Assembly: GCA_002338655.1 (NCBI GenBank) | Contig: DDIU01000045.1 | Coordinates: 285-39,946, forward strand | Source: Flammeovirgaceae bacterium UBA1842 | Lineage (GTDB): Bacteria > Bacteroidota > Bacteroidia > Cytophagales > Cyclobacteriaceae | DNA length: 39,662 nucleotides | Direction: 5' to 3' | Part shown: positions 16,379 through 24,346 of the stretch, one piece after another | Layout of the letters: each line of letters starts with the position of its first letter | How positions within the stretch are numbered: position 1 is the first letter of the stretch | Notes under the pieces: generated by a model | Databases searched by the model: none | What the model was told of the DNA's origin: nothing | Seen by the model: the letters and a program-made list of their open reading frames with translations, nothing else | Made by a program: the position numbers and the translations under genes

Positions 16379-16918
16379 ATGAAATACAAACATTTTATTT
16401 TGGCAAGTTTAGTTCTATTCACCATCAACAAATCATTTGCTCAAGAAGCGATAACCCCACGGCCAAGCCCACTTGCCATTGTCACTATGAAATATGAAGA
16501 TACGTATGTTAAAGTCACCTACTGTCAGCCACATAAAAGAGACCGCAAGGTATTTGGGGAACTGGTGCCATTTGGCCAAGTGTGGAGGACTGGTGCAAAT
16601 GAGGCTACGGAAATTACATTAACTGGTGATTTGCTTATTAAAAACGACACGCTAAAGGCTGGAACCTATGCTATTTTTACAATACCGCAGCCGGATAAAT
16701 GGACTATTATTTTTAACAGTCAATTGGGACAATGGGGTGCCTATAACTATTCTGAAAAAGCGGATGTACTTAGAGTGGACGTTCCTGTTCAAAAATTGAC
16801 GGGCGTGGTTTATGAACCATTTACCATTGCCTTTGAGCAGAAAAATGACAAAGCGGAAATGCAAATGATGTGGGAAAGCACTAAGGTGTCCATACCCATA
16901 TCAATATTAACGGAATAA
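16379..16918 (+). CDS. DUF2911 exported protein
   Basis: A 179-residue protein with a clear signal peptide (1-21, MKYKHFILASLVLFTINKSFA, cleavage before QEA). The rest matches DUF2911, a Bacteroidota family: RPSPLAIVTMKYEDTYVKVTY, the KVFGELVPFGQVWRTGANEATE core (about 57-78) and the AGTYAIFTIPQPDKWTIIFN strand pair (about 98-117). The function is unknown; the fold is predicted to be mostly beta and periplasmic. It is followed 6 nt later by the Mpo1-like gene and then by a membrane AraC regulator, so these three form a likely operon. Confidence 0.92.
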   Translation: MKYKHFILASLVLFTINKSFAQEAITPRPSPLAIVTMKYEDTYVKVTYCQPHKRDRKVFGELVPFGQVWRTGANEATEITLTGDLLIKNDTLKAGTYAIFTIPQPDKWTIIFNSQLGQWGAYNYSEKADVLRVDVPVQKLTGVVYEPFTIAFEQKNDKAEMQMMWESTKVSIPISILTE

Positions 16919-16924
16919 TCGATT

Positions 16925-17242
16925 ATGGAAAAAACGTACCGATCGCTTAAGGAGTTTTATCCTTTCTACCTCACCGAACATAGCCATCCTACTAGCAGGA
17001 AGCTGCACTTTGTTGGTACAGCCTTGGTGTTTATTACGCTATTCATGGCAATATTCACACAAAACTGGTGGCTATTGATTGCCATTCCAATTTTAGGCTA
17101 TGGCTTTGCTTGGGTTGGTCATTTTTTCTTTGAGAAAAACAAACCCGCCACATTTCAATATCCTGGGTACAGTCTGGCCTCAGATTTTATATTGTTTTTT
17201 GATTTATTGACAGGCAAGCAAAAATTTAACCCTAACCGCTAA
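16925..17242 (+). CDS. Mpo1/YGL010w-like membrane protein (DUF962)
   Basis: A 105-residue inner-membrane protein of the DUF962 family. The conserved histidines are visible: EHSHPTSRKLHF (18-29, His19, His21, His28) and WVGHFFFEKNKPATF (63-77, His66). Two hydrophobic helices span about 29-62. The yeast homologue Mpo1 is an Fe(II)-dependent dioxygenase that alpha-oxidises 2-hydroxy fatty acids, and these histidines would hold the iron. The same chemistry here, perhaps on hydroxy fatty acids of Bacteroidota lipids, is inference. Its stop codon overlaps the next start by 1 nt (TAATG), which suggests translational coupling to the AraC regulator. Confidence 0.88.
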   Translation: MEKTYRSLKEFYPFYLTEHSHPTSRKLHFVGTALVFITLFMAIFTQNWWLLIAIPILGYGFAWVGHFFFEKNKPATFQYPGYSLASDFILFFDLLTGKQKFNPNR

Positions 17243-18336
17243 TGGCTCCAACTTTGAACAACTGGACGCTCCTATTCCTTCTGGCAGCTGCCCAAGGGTT
17301 GTTTTTAAGTCTGGTTATATTCAGCCGGAAATCAAAAGTGAGCAATCTTCTGGCAACAGTAATATTGCTTTTTTCCATTATGCTTGGCTATTATGTCACC
17401 TATTGGACTGGTTTTTACTTGCTATTGCCCCGATTTGTTGGTGTACTGGGCGGATTAACCTTTGTGTTTACCCCTTTTCTCTATTTTTATCTGAAATCTG
17501 ATAAAACTCACTATCATTTCAACCTTCTTCATTTCATTCCCTTTCTACTATTTGCTGCCTATTATTTTGGTGGCCCCTATTTAAATATTAAGAATGATTC
17601 CTTTTTAAGTGCCTTAGTGGCCGTTGCTCAATGCATACATTTAGTGGTTTATTCTCTGTTAATGTATCCAAAAGACGCTGTAAAACTTGCGAAAATAATG
17701 AAATGGAAAAGGCTAATCACTTTTTCATTTATGGGTTACACGGGCACTTTTTTATTTTATTATCTACTGGTGTGGACTGGTAATTTAAAAATAGAATACG
17801 ATTACATGATTTCAATGGCCTCGTCATTTTTCATCTATTTTGTTGGTTATCAGAGTTTTAGAAACCCAGATGTACTTAAAACACTGGAAGGCAATAAATA
17901 CAGCAAGACTCAACTTACTGATGCTGCCAGCCTCTCCATTTTGAAAACCATTGAAAATCATATGGTTACTAACAAACCTTACTTGGATGGTGATTTGAAA
18001 TTGCATCAATTGGCAGAGCAACTATCACTGTCCACTAACCAACTTTCCCAAGTTATCAATGAGCAACTAGGTCTGAGTTTTTCTGACTATATAAACAAAT
18101 ACAGGGTCACAGAGGCCATGCAAATTTTAACTGATCCGACCACTGCAAAAATTAAATTGATCCACTTGGCCATGGATGTTGGATTTAATAATAAAGCATC
18201 TTTTAACAATGCTTTTAAAAGGTTAAACCAATGTACCCCAACAGAATTTGTCATTGCCAATGACAGAGGCCAATCAATAACTACAGCCGAATCCAAAACT
18301 AAAGTTCCTGATTATAGTCGCAACATTGCGAATTGA
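17242..18336 (+). CDS. AraC-family transcription regulator with N-terminal membrane domain
   Basis: A 364-residue regulator. The N-terminal part (about 5-215) has six or seven hydrophobic helices and no known ligand domain. The C-terminal part (about 235-345) is an AraC/XylS double helix-turn-helix: DLKLHQLAEQLSLSTNQLSQVINEQ with FSDYINKYRV, then IKLIHLAMDVGFNNKASFNNAFKR and the CTPTEF ending. Such membrane-tethered AraC proteins are common in Bacteroidota and are thought to bind DNA from the membrane in response to unknown signals. It is translationally coupled to the Mpo1-like gene, so its signal may concern membrane lipids; this is inference. The promoter of the next gene lies in its last codons. 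Confidence 0.9.
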   Translation: MAPTLNNWTLLFLLAAAQGLFLSLVIFSRKSKVSNLLATVILLFSIMLGYYVTYWTGFYLLLPRFVGVLGGLTFVFTPFLYFYLKSDKTHYHFNLLHFIPFLLFAAYYFGGPYLNIKNDSFLSALVAVAQCIHLVVYSLLMYPKDAVKLAKIMKWKRLITFSFMGYTGTFLFYYLLVWTGNLKIEYDYMISMASSFFIYFVGYQSFRNPDVLKTLEGNKYSKTQLTDAASLSILKTIENHMVTNKPYLDGDLKLHQLAEQLSLSTNQLSQVINEQLGLSFSDYINKYRVTEAMQILTDPTTAKIKLIHLAMDVGFNNKASFNNAFKRLNQCTPTEFVIANDRGQSITTAESKTKVPDYSRNIAN

Positions 18337-18356
18337 ATTTGAGCAGTATACCTTTG
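18326..18356 (+). promoter_or_regulatory. Promoter of the ABC-F gene, inside the end of the AraC gene
   Basis: TTG at 18326-18328, a 20-nt spacer and TACCTTTG at 18349-18356 match the Bacteroidota promoter. The -7 box ends only 5 nt before the ATG at 18362, so transcription should start at or very near the start codon and give a leaderless or nearly leaderless mRNA. Confidence 0.6.
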
Positions 18357-18361
18357 CAGCC

Positions 18362-20260
18362 ATGTTATCAATCAACAACCTTTCCTACTACATTGGTGGT
18401 CGTGCTCTTTACGAAGATGCCTCACTGCACATTAAACCAAAAGACAAAATTGGCCTCATTGGCCTTAATGGAAAAGGTAAATCCACGCTTTTGAAGCTTA
18501 TCGATGGTGACCTCACGATAGATGGTGGAGAAATCAGCAAAGGGAAAGATTGTACCATAGGGTTCTTGAATCAAGACCTACTGTCTTACCAAAGTGAAGA
18601 TAGTATTTTGAATGTGGCTATGATGGCCTTTGAGGAGGCTGTTGATGCACACAAAAAGATTGAGGCCATTCTCAAAAAACTGGAAACGGAATATTCTGAT
18701 GAATTAATTGAAAAACTAACCAAACTTCAGGACAAATTTGAGCGGTTGGAAGGATATTCCATGCAGGCCAAGGCTGAAGAAATATTGGAGGGTATTGGCT
18801 TTAATACCTCAGATTTAAATAGGCCATTGAAAGAATTTTCAGGTGGCTGGCGAATGCGGGTTATGTTGGCTAAACTATTGCTTGAAAAGCCTTCGTTGCT
18901 CATGTTGGATGAACCTACCAACCACTTAGACCTTCCTTCTATTGAGTGGATTGAAAACTACCTTAGGACCTATGAAGGTGCAGTGATTGTGGTTTCACAT
19001 GATAGGCTGTTCCTTAACAATACCGTAAACAAAATTGTGGAAGTGGCCAACGCCCAGCTTACCTCCTACGAGGGTAATTATGATTTCTATATGGCGGAAA
19101 AAGAGATGCGTCAGGAAATTCAAAAAAATGCCTTTGAAAACCAACAGCAAAAAATAAAGCAGACCGAAAAATTCATTGAGAGATTTAGGGCAAAAGCCAC
19201 GAAAGCCAAGCAGGTACAATCCCGAGTAAAGTCATTGGAGCGCATGGATGTCATTGATGACATCGTAGATGAAAATGCCGTGGTCAATTTTAAGTTTGAT
19301 TTCAAGCAAAAATCAGGGCGGCATTTAGTGATGTTGGAAGGTGTGAGCAAGTCCTATGGAGATTTGAACATCCTTAAAAATTCTACTGCTCAAATCGAGC
19401 GTGGAGATAAAATAGCATTGATCGGGGCTAACGGTAAAGGAAAGTCCACTTTGCTCAGAATTATAGCCGGCACTGAAAAAATACAAGGTAAACGAGAGCA
19501 AGGTCATAATGTGAATATGGGTTTCTATGCGCAACACCAACTTGAATCTTTAAAAGTTGACAATGAGATCATTGAAGAGTTGAAACAAGCGGGCACTCAA
19601 AAGACGGAACTTGAGTTGAGACAGGTATTGGGCTGTTTCTTATTTAGCAATGACGATGTCTTCAAGAAAATTAAGGTGCTTTCAGGAGGCGAAAAATCAC
19701 GTGTAGCCTTAGCCAAAACATTGATCTCTGAATGTAACTTCCTGCTCTTGGATGAACCTACCAATCACCTTGATTTTCAATCGGAAAACATCCTGATTCA
19801 AGCACTACAGCAATATAAGGGAACATTCATTACTGTTTCACACAATCGTCATTTTGTAACCCAGGTAGCCAACAAGATTTGGTATATCGAAGACCATCAA
19901 ATCAAGCAGTATCCTGGTACTTATGATGAATATACCTATTGGAGAAACCAGAATCAGGTACAGGAAGAAGCTCCCACACCTAAAGTAGAGAAAAAAGAAA
20001 AGCCAAAACGCGTCCGCAATGTGCAGGAAGAAAAACTATTGATCAATGCGCAAAAGGAATTGGCAAAAATTGAAAGTAGTATTGAAGCAGCGGAATTAGC
20101 CTTGGCCAGTTGTGAGGAAGAAATGGCCAAGCCGGAAGTTTATGGCAATCCTGATAAACTGCTTATTGTCAATACCCAGTATGAAAAGCTGAAAGCTGAC
20201 CTAGCTTCACTCAACACAAAATGGGAGCAAAAGGCTGAGGAATTAGATGCCATGGAATAA
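18362..20260 (+). CDS. ABC-F family ATPase (Uup/EttA-like)
   Basis: Cytosolic 632-residue protein with two fused ABC ATPase domains and no membrane part, the ABC-F plan. Domain 1 has Walker A GLNGKGKST (34-42), LKEFSGGWRMR and LLMLDEPTNHLDL. A charged linker about 80 residues long follows. Domain 2 has GANGKGKST, LSGGEKSRVALAK and LLLDEPTNHLDF. The C-terminus (about 540-632) is a charged coiled coil as in Uup, which binds DNA or RNA. ABC-F proteins act on ribosomes to relieve stalls or give antibiotic protection; the Uup-like tail favours a housekeeping role. The ATG at 18362 fits the conserved MLSINNLSYY start; an earlier start at 18326 would overlap the promoter. Confidence 0.94.
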   Translation: MLSINNLSYYIGGRALYEDASLHIKPKDKIGLIGLNGKGKSTLLKLIDGDLTIDGGEISKGKDCTIGFLNQDLLSYQSEDSILNVAMMAFEEAVDAHKKIEAILKKLETEYSDELIEKLTKLQDKFERLEGYSMQAKAEEILEGIGFNTSDLNRPLKEFSGGWRMRVMLAKLLLEKPSLLMLDEPTNHLDLPSIEWIENYLRTYEGAVIVVSHDRLFLNNTVNKIVEVANAQLTSYEGNYDFYMAEKEMRQEIQKNAFENQQQKIKQTEKFIERFRAKATKAKQVQSRVKSLERMDVIDDIVDENAVVNFKFDFKQKSGRHLVMLEGVSKSYGDLNILKNSTAQIERGDKIALIGANGKGKSTLLRIIAGTEKIQGKREQGHNVNMGFYAQHQLESLKVDNEIIEELKQAGTQKTELELRQVLGCFLFSNDDVFKKIKVLSGGEKSRVALAKTLISECNFLLLDEPTNHLDFQSENILIQALQQYKGTFITVSHNRHFVTQVANKIWYIEDHQIKQYPGTYDEYTYWRNQNQVQEEAPTPKVEKKEKPKRVRNVQEEKLLINAQKELAKIESSIEAAELALASCEEEMAKPEVYGNPDKLLIVNTQYEKLKADLASLNTKWEQKAEELDAME

Positions 20261-20263
20261 GCA

Positions 20264-20872
20264 CTAGAAACTAATACCTATTTTGAATTCCGTTCTGTTA
20301 AGCGTCCATTTTGTTTTTTCTACATAATTGAATCCCCCATAACTAGACATCGCAATGTCAAAGGAATTATAGTTATAGGGCGTACGGGTAGTCGTTGCCT
20401 GTTGTCGCTTATAGGCCATCGACAAACTAATGCTTATTTTATCAAGCTTCCATGAATAACCCGCACCTATATTGTACATTCTTCCCCCTTCTATTTCATC
20501 ATTATCATTATTCTTCCTATCCCACATATGGGCATAGCCACCACTGAGATAATAAAACGGCCCACTATCCGCTTTGAGTATCTCTCCTCTATAGTAAATA
20601 GACACAGGCATTGCTTGAAAAAAAACGTAGTCATCAAAACCCACGCCAAGCCCAACTTGTAGAAACCTGTTGAATTTATAGTAGGCAAGATGATTTGTAG
20701 TTATTCCAAATTTTGCATTTTCCACCTCTGGAGAATGCGCCATAATGCCGGCATTGACTTCAAATGCAAAACCCTTTTTTATTTGGTAATTGACCGTATC
20801 CTGTTGTGCTAAGGCACAATTAATGACTGACAGATTAAAAAGAAACAGAAAAAATCGCAAAGGCCTATTCAT
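20264..20872 (-). CDS. Outer-membrane beta-barrel protein
   Basis: A 202-residue exported protein. The signal peptide is residues 1-22 (MNRPLRFFLFLFNLSVINCALA, cleavage before QQD). The mature part alternates hydrophobic and polar residues in strand-sized runs with Tyr and Phe at the ends (FLQVGLGVGFDDYVFF, FYYLSGGYAHMWD, MYNIGAGYSWKL) and ends FKIGISF with a terminal Phe, so it is probably an eight-stranded barrel. A longer frame begins at 20950, but the signal peptide at 20872 decides the start. It overlaps the end of the LVIVD lipoprotein gene by 8 nt, so the two are translationally linked. Ligand and role are unknown. Confidence 0.82.
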   Translation of the reverse strand: MNRPLRFFLFLFNLSVINCALAQQDTVNYQIKKGFAFEVNAGIMAHSPEVENAKFGITTNHLAYYKFNRFLQVGLGVGFDDYVFFQAMPVSIYYRGEILKADSGPFYYLSGGYAHMWDRKNNDNDEIEGGRMYNIGAGYSWKLDKISISLSMAYKRQQATTTRTPYNYNSFDIAMSSYGGFNYVEKTKWTLNRTEFKIGISF

Positions 20873-22166
20873 GCGAAATGGTGATTTTGCTAAGCAACTT
20901 GATATCCGATAAATCTGAATAATCATACTGGAACAACCCATCTGCTCCAATCATCATAGCGATATTATTAAATGGAATTATGTCGTATGCCTGAATTTTG
21001 TCATAATGGGCAATCATATTATCATCTATTGTACTTAAATCAGTTGCATCAAACACCCTCAAACCTGCCTCACCATCACAGATGAACAAGGCGCTACCAT
21101 CCTTACCCAATCCATGCGGGTTCGTCATTTGGTAAGTGTACTTAAGCTGCGGATCACTTAAATCAGAAATATCGATTACCTCAAGTTGATTGGTAAACCC
21201 CTGACATTCCGTTCCTGACCTTAAAGTGACAAATGCATAGTTCCCATCTACTATCACAGGATCGCAGCTCTGTATATGTGAGTAATTGGAAATTAAAGTT
21301 GGTATGGATGGATTAGTAATATCCATGATATGCATCCCATTCTGTGCCCCAATAAACAAGGTGTTCCCTTTTGGAAAGATCGTCTCTATCCCCCAGTCGA
21401 TATAGGTCGGTGCTCCAGCTTGTAAATCACTTACATTGGCAACATTTACTGCGACAATATCACTATTATCAAGTGCATACAGGTAATCATTAGACAAAGC
21501 AAACCGTGCCATTGACCCACCCATGCCTGGGTTGGTTGGGGCTACAGCAGAGGCACTATTAAAAGCGGCCACATCTGCTGTCAGTAACCCATACTCATAG
21601 TACATCCCCCAGTCGTTTCTGTTCGTTTTGCAAGTCGATTCCGTTATGGTGACTTCATTGGTCTGCTTCCAACTGGTCACTACTCCAAGATCTTCAGTGG
21701 CATAAAATCCATAAGAATTAAATCCATTAAATAATCCTTCTATTCTTCCTACCTCTTGAACCTCCTCTAAATTATTAATATCAATGGCGACCAAATCTGT
21801 GTAACTATCAGAAAATAAAACAGTCCCCCTAACGGCCAGATCAAATGCACCGGGTATGTTGATAAATGATTTGTTTATGGGATTCGATGGGTCTCTATTA
21901 TCAATAATATGCACCCCTTCATTTGGCTCATTGATAAACAGATAACCATCTTTAAAAAAAATCTTTCCTACCTGTTTAATTTCTATTGGCGGTAAAATTT
22001 CCACGGCATTTCTTAGCTCTTCCATTGAAGTATAAACCGGCTCGAAATAGGTATAGGTATTCTCCTGTTCGCATTTATCTGTACAGCCCGGAAGAATCAA
22101 GGACATGAACATTAACAAGGCAAAATAAATCACCAATTGAATTGTGATTACCTTTTTATCCGACAT
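20865..22166 (-). CDS. LVIVD-repeat surface lipoprotein
   Basis: A 433-residue lipoprotein. The signal peptide (1-27) ends in a lipobox with the acylated Cys28 (LILPGC, then TDKC). The mature protein carries repeated LVIVD-type units predicted to form a beta-propeller: GVHIIDNRDPSNP, LVAIDINNLEEV, IVAVNVANVSDL, GMHIMDITNPSIP, LEVIDISDLSDP and GLRVFDATDLS. Such proteins are extracellular or outer-membrane-bound in Bacteroidota, and the ligand is unknown. Two in-frame ATGs lie further upstream (22187 and 22208); 22166 gives the best signal peptide. It overlaps the barrel gene downstream by 8 nt and follows the anti-sigma/barrel gene, so it belongs to the sigma-factor module. Confidence 0.85.
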   Translation of the reverse strand: MSDKKVITIQLVIYFALLMFMSLILPGCTDKCEQENTYTYFEPVYTSMEELRNAVEILPPIEIKQVGKIFFKDGYLFINEPNEGVHIIDNRDPSNPINKSFINIPGAFDLAVRGTVLFSDSYTDLVAIDINNLEEVQEVGRIEGLFNGFNSYGFYATEDLGVVTSWKQTNEVTITESTCKTNRNDWGMYYEYGLLTADVAAFNSASAVAPTNPGMGGSMARFALSNDYLYALDNSDIVAVNVANVSDLQAGAPTYIDWGIETIFPKGNTLFIGAQNGMHIMDITNPSIPTLISNYSHIQSCDPVIVDGNYAFVTLRSGTECQGFTNQLEVIDISDLSDPQLKYTYQMTNPHGLGKDGSALFICDGEAGLRVFDATDLSTIDDNMIAHYDKIQAYDIIPFNNIAMMIGADGLFQYDYSDLSDIKLLSKITISHE

Positions 22167-22378
22167 TTTAGAATAGTTTAGTTTCATGTTTACGCATTTA
22201 AGTTTCAACTTCTAAATTCATGACACTCATCACTCACTAAAGGTTGGAATCGCATAAAAATTCATCGTGTCATTTTGTCAGTTGTAGTTTTTAACTATTT
22301 ATAAATCAGTTATTTATAACACACTTATTAAAGTAATATATAATACAAAATAACTTACTCCACAACAAGCAATACACC

Positions 22379-23713
22379 CTACTTAATGATGTATTTGAAC
22401 TTAAAACCAACCTCGAGCACCGTAGGTTTATTGTCATTTGGTGTAAATGAGGTGAAGGCTTGCCTTACCTGAGGCTGCAAAGAAATGGAGTAACTCTCAC
22501 CAATGGCATAGCTCAATTCTGTCCCAAATAACCCACTGATAGAATAGATCGAATAGCCATTATCAGTGGCAGTGGCTGTTGTACTATTGGCATCACTTGT
22601 GTTATCGGAAACTCGCTTTTTTAAAAACAAATCATTGGCAACCCCTCCTAAAATCATGACATCAAATCGCCTGTCAAGAACAAGATATCCCGCTTGAACA
22701 GGGATTGAAATCAACTCGTAAGTGCTATTGATTTCATAGGTATCTGTTAATTCCAATTGACTGTTGGCCTGAGCTGAAGCCAGGTCACTAACCGTATAAC
22801 GTTGGGCACCTTTTGAAGCCACTATATTCGACTGTGAGGTGGTTGTTTGTTGTAGATAATTAAAGCCACTTAACAACGCCAATCTATTTGTCATCTGTTT
22901 GCCCACATTAAGACCCACCCCTATCGATCTACCCATTTGTTCATCAGTAATAACAGCTTGCCGGCCACTTAACCCACCACCGTCATTAGTTAAAGCTTCT
23001 GAAGCGAATTGCTTACCACCGTTTTGGTTCGGCTGGTAATTCCCTGCAGATATATTGACACCTGCCCAAAGATTGCTTGGATTGCTCCTTCTTTTTGAAT
23101 GTGAAACATAGGAAAACCAAGGTACCATTTTAAATTCCGCAATCGCTGGTGCCTCTAAATCCAAGTTGGTGGTGAGTGCAACCAATGTCTTTGGGGCCCC
23201 TTGCTTAATTGACTGATCTGAAATATTACTTTGCACTAAAGCATCCACTGATGACACCTCTTTTGAATTGGTTTTGAATAGGGTATTATCAATTGACTGT
23301 TTGTTTTGTTGGTCTGAAATGGAACGATCCTCTTTGGGTAATTCGTTAGTTATAAAACCATTTTTATCGGATGGTTTACGCTCTGCATTTACTGATTCTT
23401 CAGATTTTTGGTTGATTGGCATATTTGAATCATGTGAAGACCCTTTGGTTTCGTTCTTGGCTATGGTATTAATTGATTGTGAAGGCGTTATTACACTCTT
23501 ATACAACTGCCAGCCCCCAACAACCATAGCGAAAGAAACCGAAGCCGCTGCGAGTAACTTAAATATAAATAGCCGCTTTTTAAATGCCCCTCCCTCTGCG
23601 TTGGCAAGTGTAAGCTCCACTTTGGTCCAGAGGTTTTCTGAAGGTAATAGCTCAGCATTGTTAAATGCCAGCTCCCATTCTTTTTCAAAAATATCCCTAT
23701 TTAACTCTTTCAT
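22379..23713 (-). CDS. Anti-sigma-like membrane protein fused to a beta-barrel domain
   Basis: A 444-residue protein with two unlike halves. The cytosolic N-terminus (1-45, acidic then basic, NRDIFEKEWELAFNNAE) and one transmembrane helix (about 48-72) resemble membrane-bound anti-sigma factors. A Ser/Asn/Lys-rich linker (about 75-195) is long enough to cross part of the periplasm. The C-terminal part (about 205-444) has strand patterns of an outer-membrane barrel (LWAGVNISAGNY, IGVGLNVGKQ, YSISLQPQVRQAF) and ends VGFKFKYIIK. Its start overlaps the end of the ECF sigma gene by 17 nt, the usual sigma/anti-sigma arrangement. Whether one polypeptide really spans both membranes is open. Confidence 0.78.
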   Translation of the reverse strand: MKELNRDIFEKEWELAFNNAELLPSENLWTKVELTLANAEGGAFKKRLFIFKLLAAASVSFAMVVGGWQLYKSVITPSQSINTIAKNETKGSSHDSNMPINQKSEESVNAERKPSDKNGFITNELPKEDRSISDQQNKQSIDNTLFKTNSKEVSSVDALVQSNISDQSIKQGAPKTLVALTTNLDLEAPAIAEFKMVPWFSYVSHSKRRSNPSNLWAGVNISAGNYQPNQNGGKQFASEALTNDGGGLSGRQAVITDEQMGRSIGVGLNVGKQMTNRLALLSGFNYLQQTTTSQSNIVASKGAQRYTVSDLASAQANSQLELTDTYEINSTYELISIPVQAGYLVLDRRFDVMILGGVANDLFLKKRVSDNTSDANSTTATATDNGYSIYSISGLFGTELSYAIGESYSISLQPQVRQAFTSFTPNDNKPTVLEVGFKFKYIIK

Positions 23714-24248
23714 AACTAAGTGTTTCGTCCTTTTTGATTCGAGCCATTAGCAGCTGTCTCGCCCGTGCGTATTGTGATTTAGAAGTCCCAACACTGATTT
23801 CAAGTAATTCTGCTATCTCTTTATGAGAATAACCTTCGATCGCAAAAAGATTGAATATTATTTGGCAACCTGAAGGCAATTCCTGAATAATTTTTAACAG
23901 CTCCGAAAAATGGTACTCCGATAAAGAAAAATCACCCTGAAATTCGTTGTGCATATTTTCAACATCCACCATTGGAAACATATAAAGTTTACTTCTTTGG
24001 TGATTGAGGGCAGTATTTACTACAATGCGTTTGATCCAAAAACTTAGGTGAGATTCCCCACGAAATGTTTTAATTTTTTCAAAGACTTTGATAAAGGCTT
24101 CTTGAAGCACATCCTCGGCCTCTTGTTGAGATTTGGAATAACGCATTGACACCACCAGCATTTTACTTGCATATTGATCAAAAAGCTGCCGTTGAGCTTT
24201 CCTCTCACCTTTTATACATGCTTCAATGAGGTTCTTTTCCGAATCCAT
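23697..24248 (-). CDS. ECF-type RNA polymerase sigma factor
   Basis: A 183-residue sigma-70 protein of the extracytoplasmic-function group, with only regions 2 and 4. Region 2 runs about 20-85: LFDQYASKMLVVSMRYSKSQ, then EAEDVLQEAFIKVFEKI, then SFWIKRIVVNTALNHQR. Region 4 runs about 118-170, with the helix-turn-helix GYSHKEIAELLEISVGTSKSQYARARQLL. It should redirect RNA polymerase when released from its anti-sigma factor. The next gene overlaps it by 17 nt and encodes the likely anti-sigma protein. It is divergent from the T9SS plug gene, with 98 nt between the two start codons, so autoregulation and control of the plug gene are both possible. Confidence 0.95.
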   Translation of the reverse strand: MDSEKNLIEACIKGERKAQRQLFDQYASKMLVVSMRYSKSQQEAEDVLQEAFIKVFEKIKTFRGESHLSFWIKRIVVNTALNHQRSKLYMFPMVDVENMHNEFQGDFSLSEYHFSELLKIIQELPSGCQIIFNLFAIEGYSHKEIAELLEISVGTSKSQYARARQLLMARIKKDETLSYERVK

Positions 24249-24346
24249 TTATAATAATTCAGTACCGATCGTGTTTAATAGACACACCTTTATTGATATT
24301 GGTTGGAATACTTATCTTCGCTTTAATAAAATTATTAATTTATTCG

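Noticed and set aside
20873..20950. Barrel gene start at 20950
   Set aside because: The extension overlaps the LVIVD gene by 86 bp and precedes a clear signal peptide that begins at 20872.
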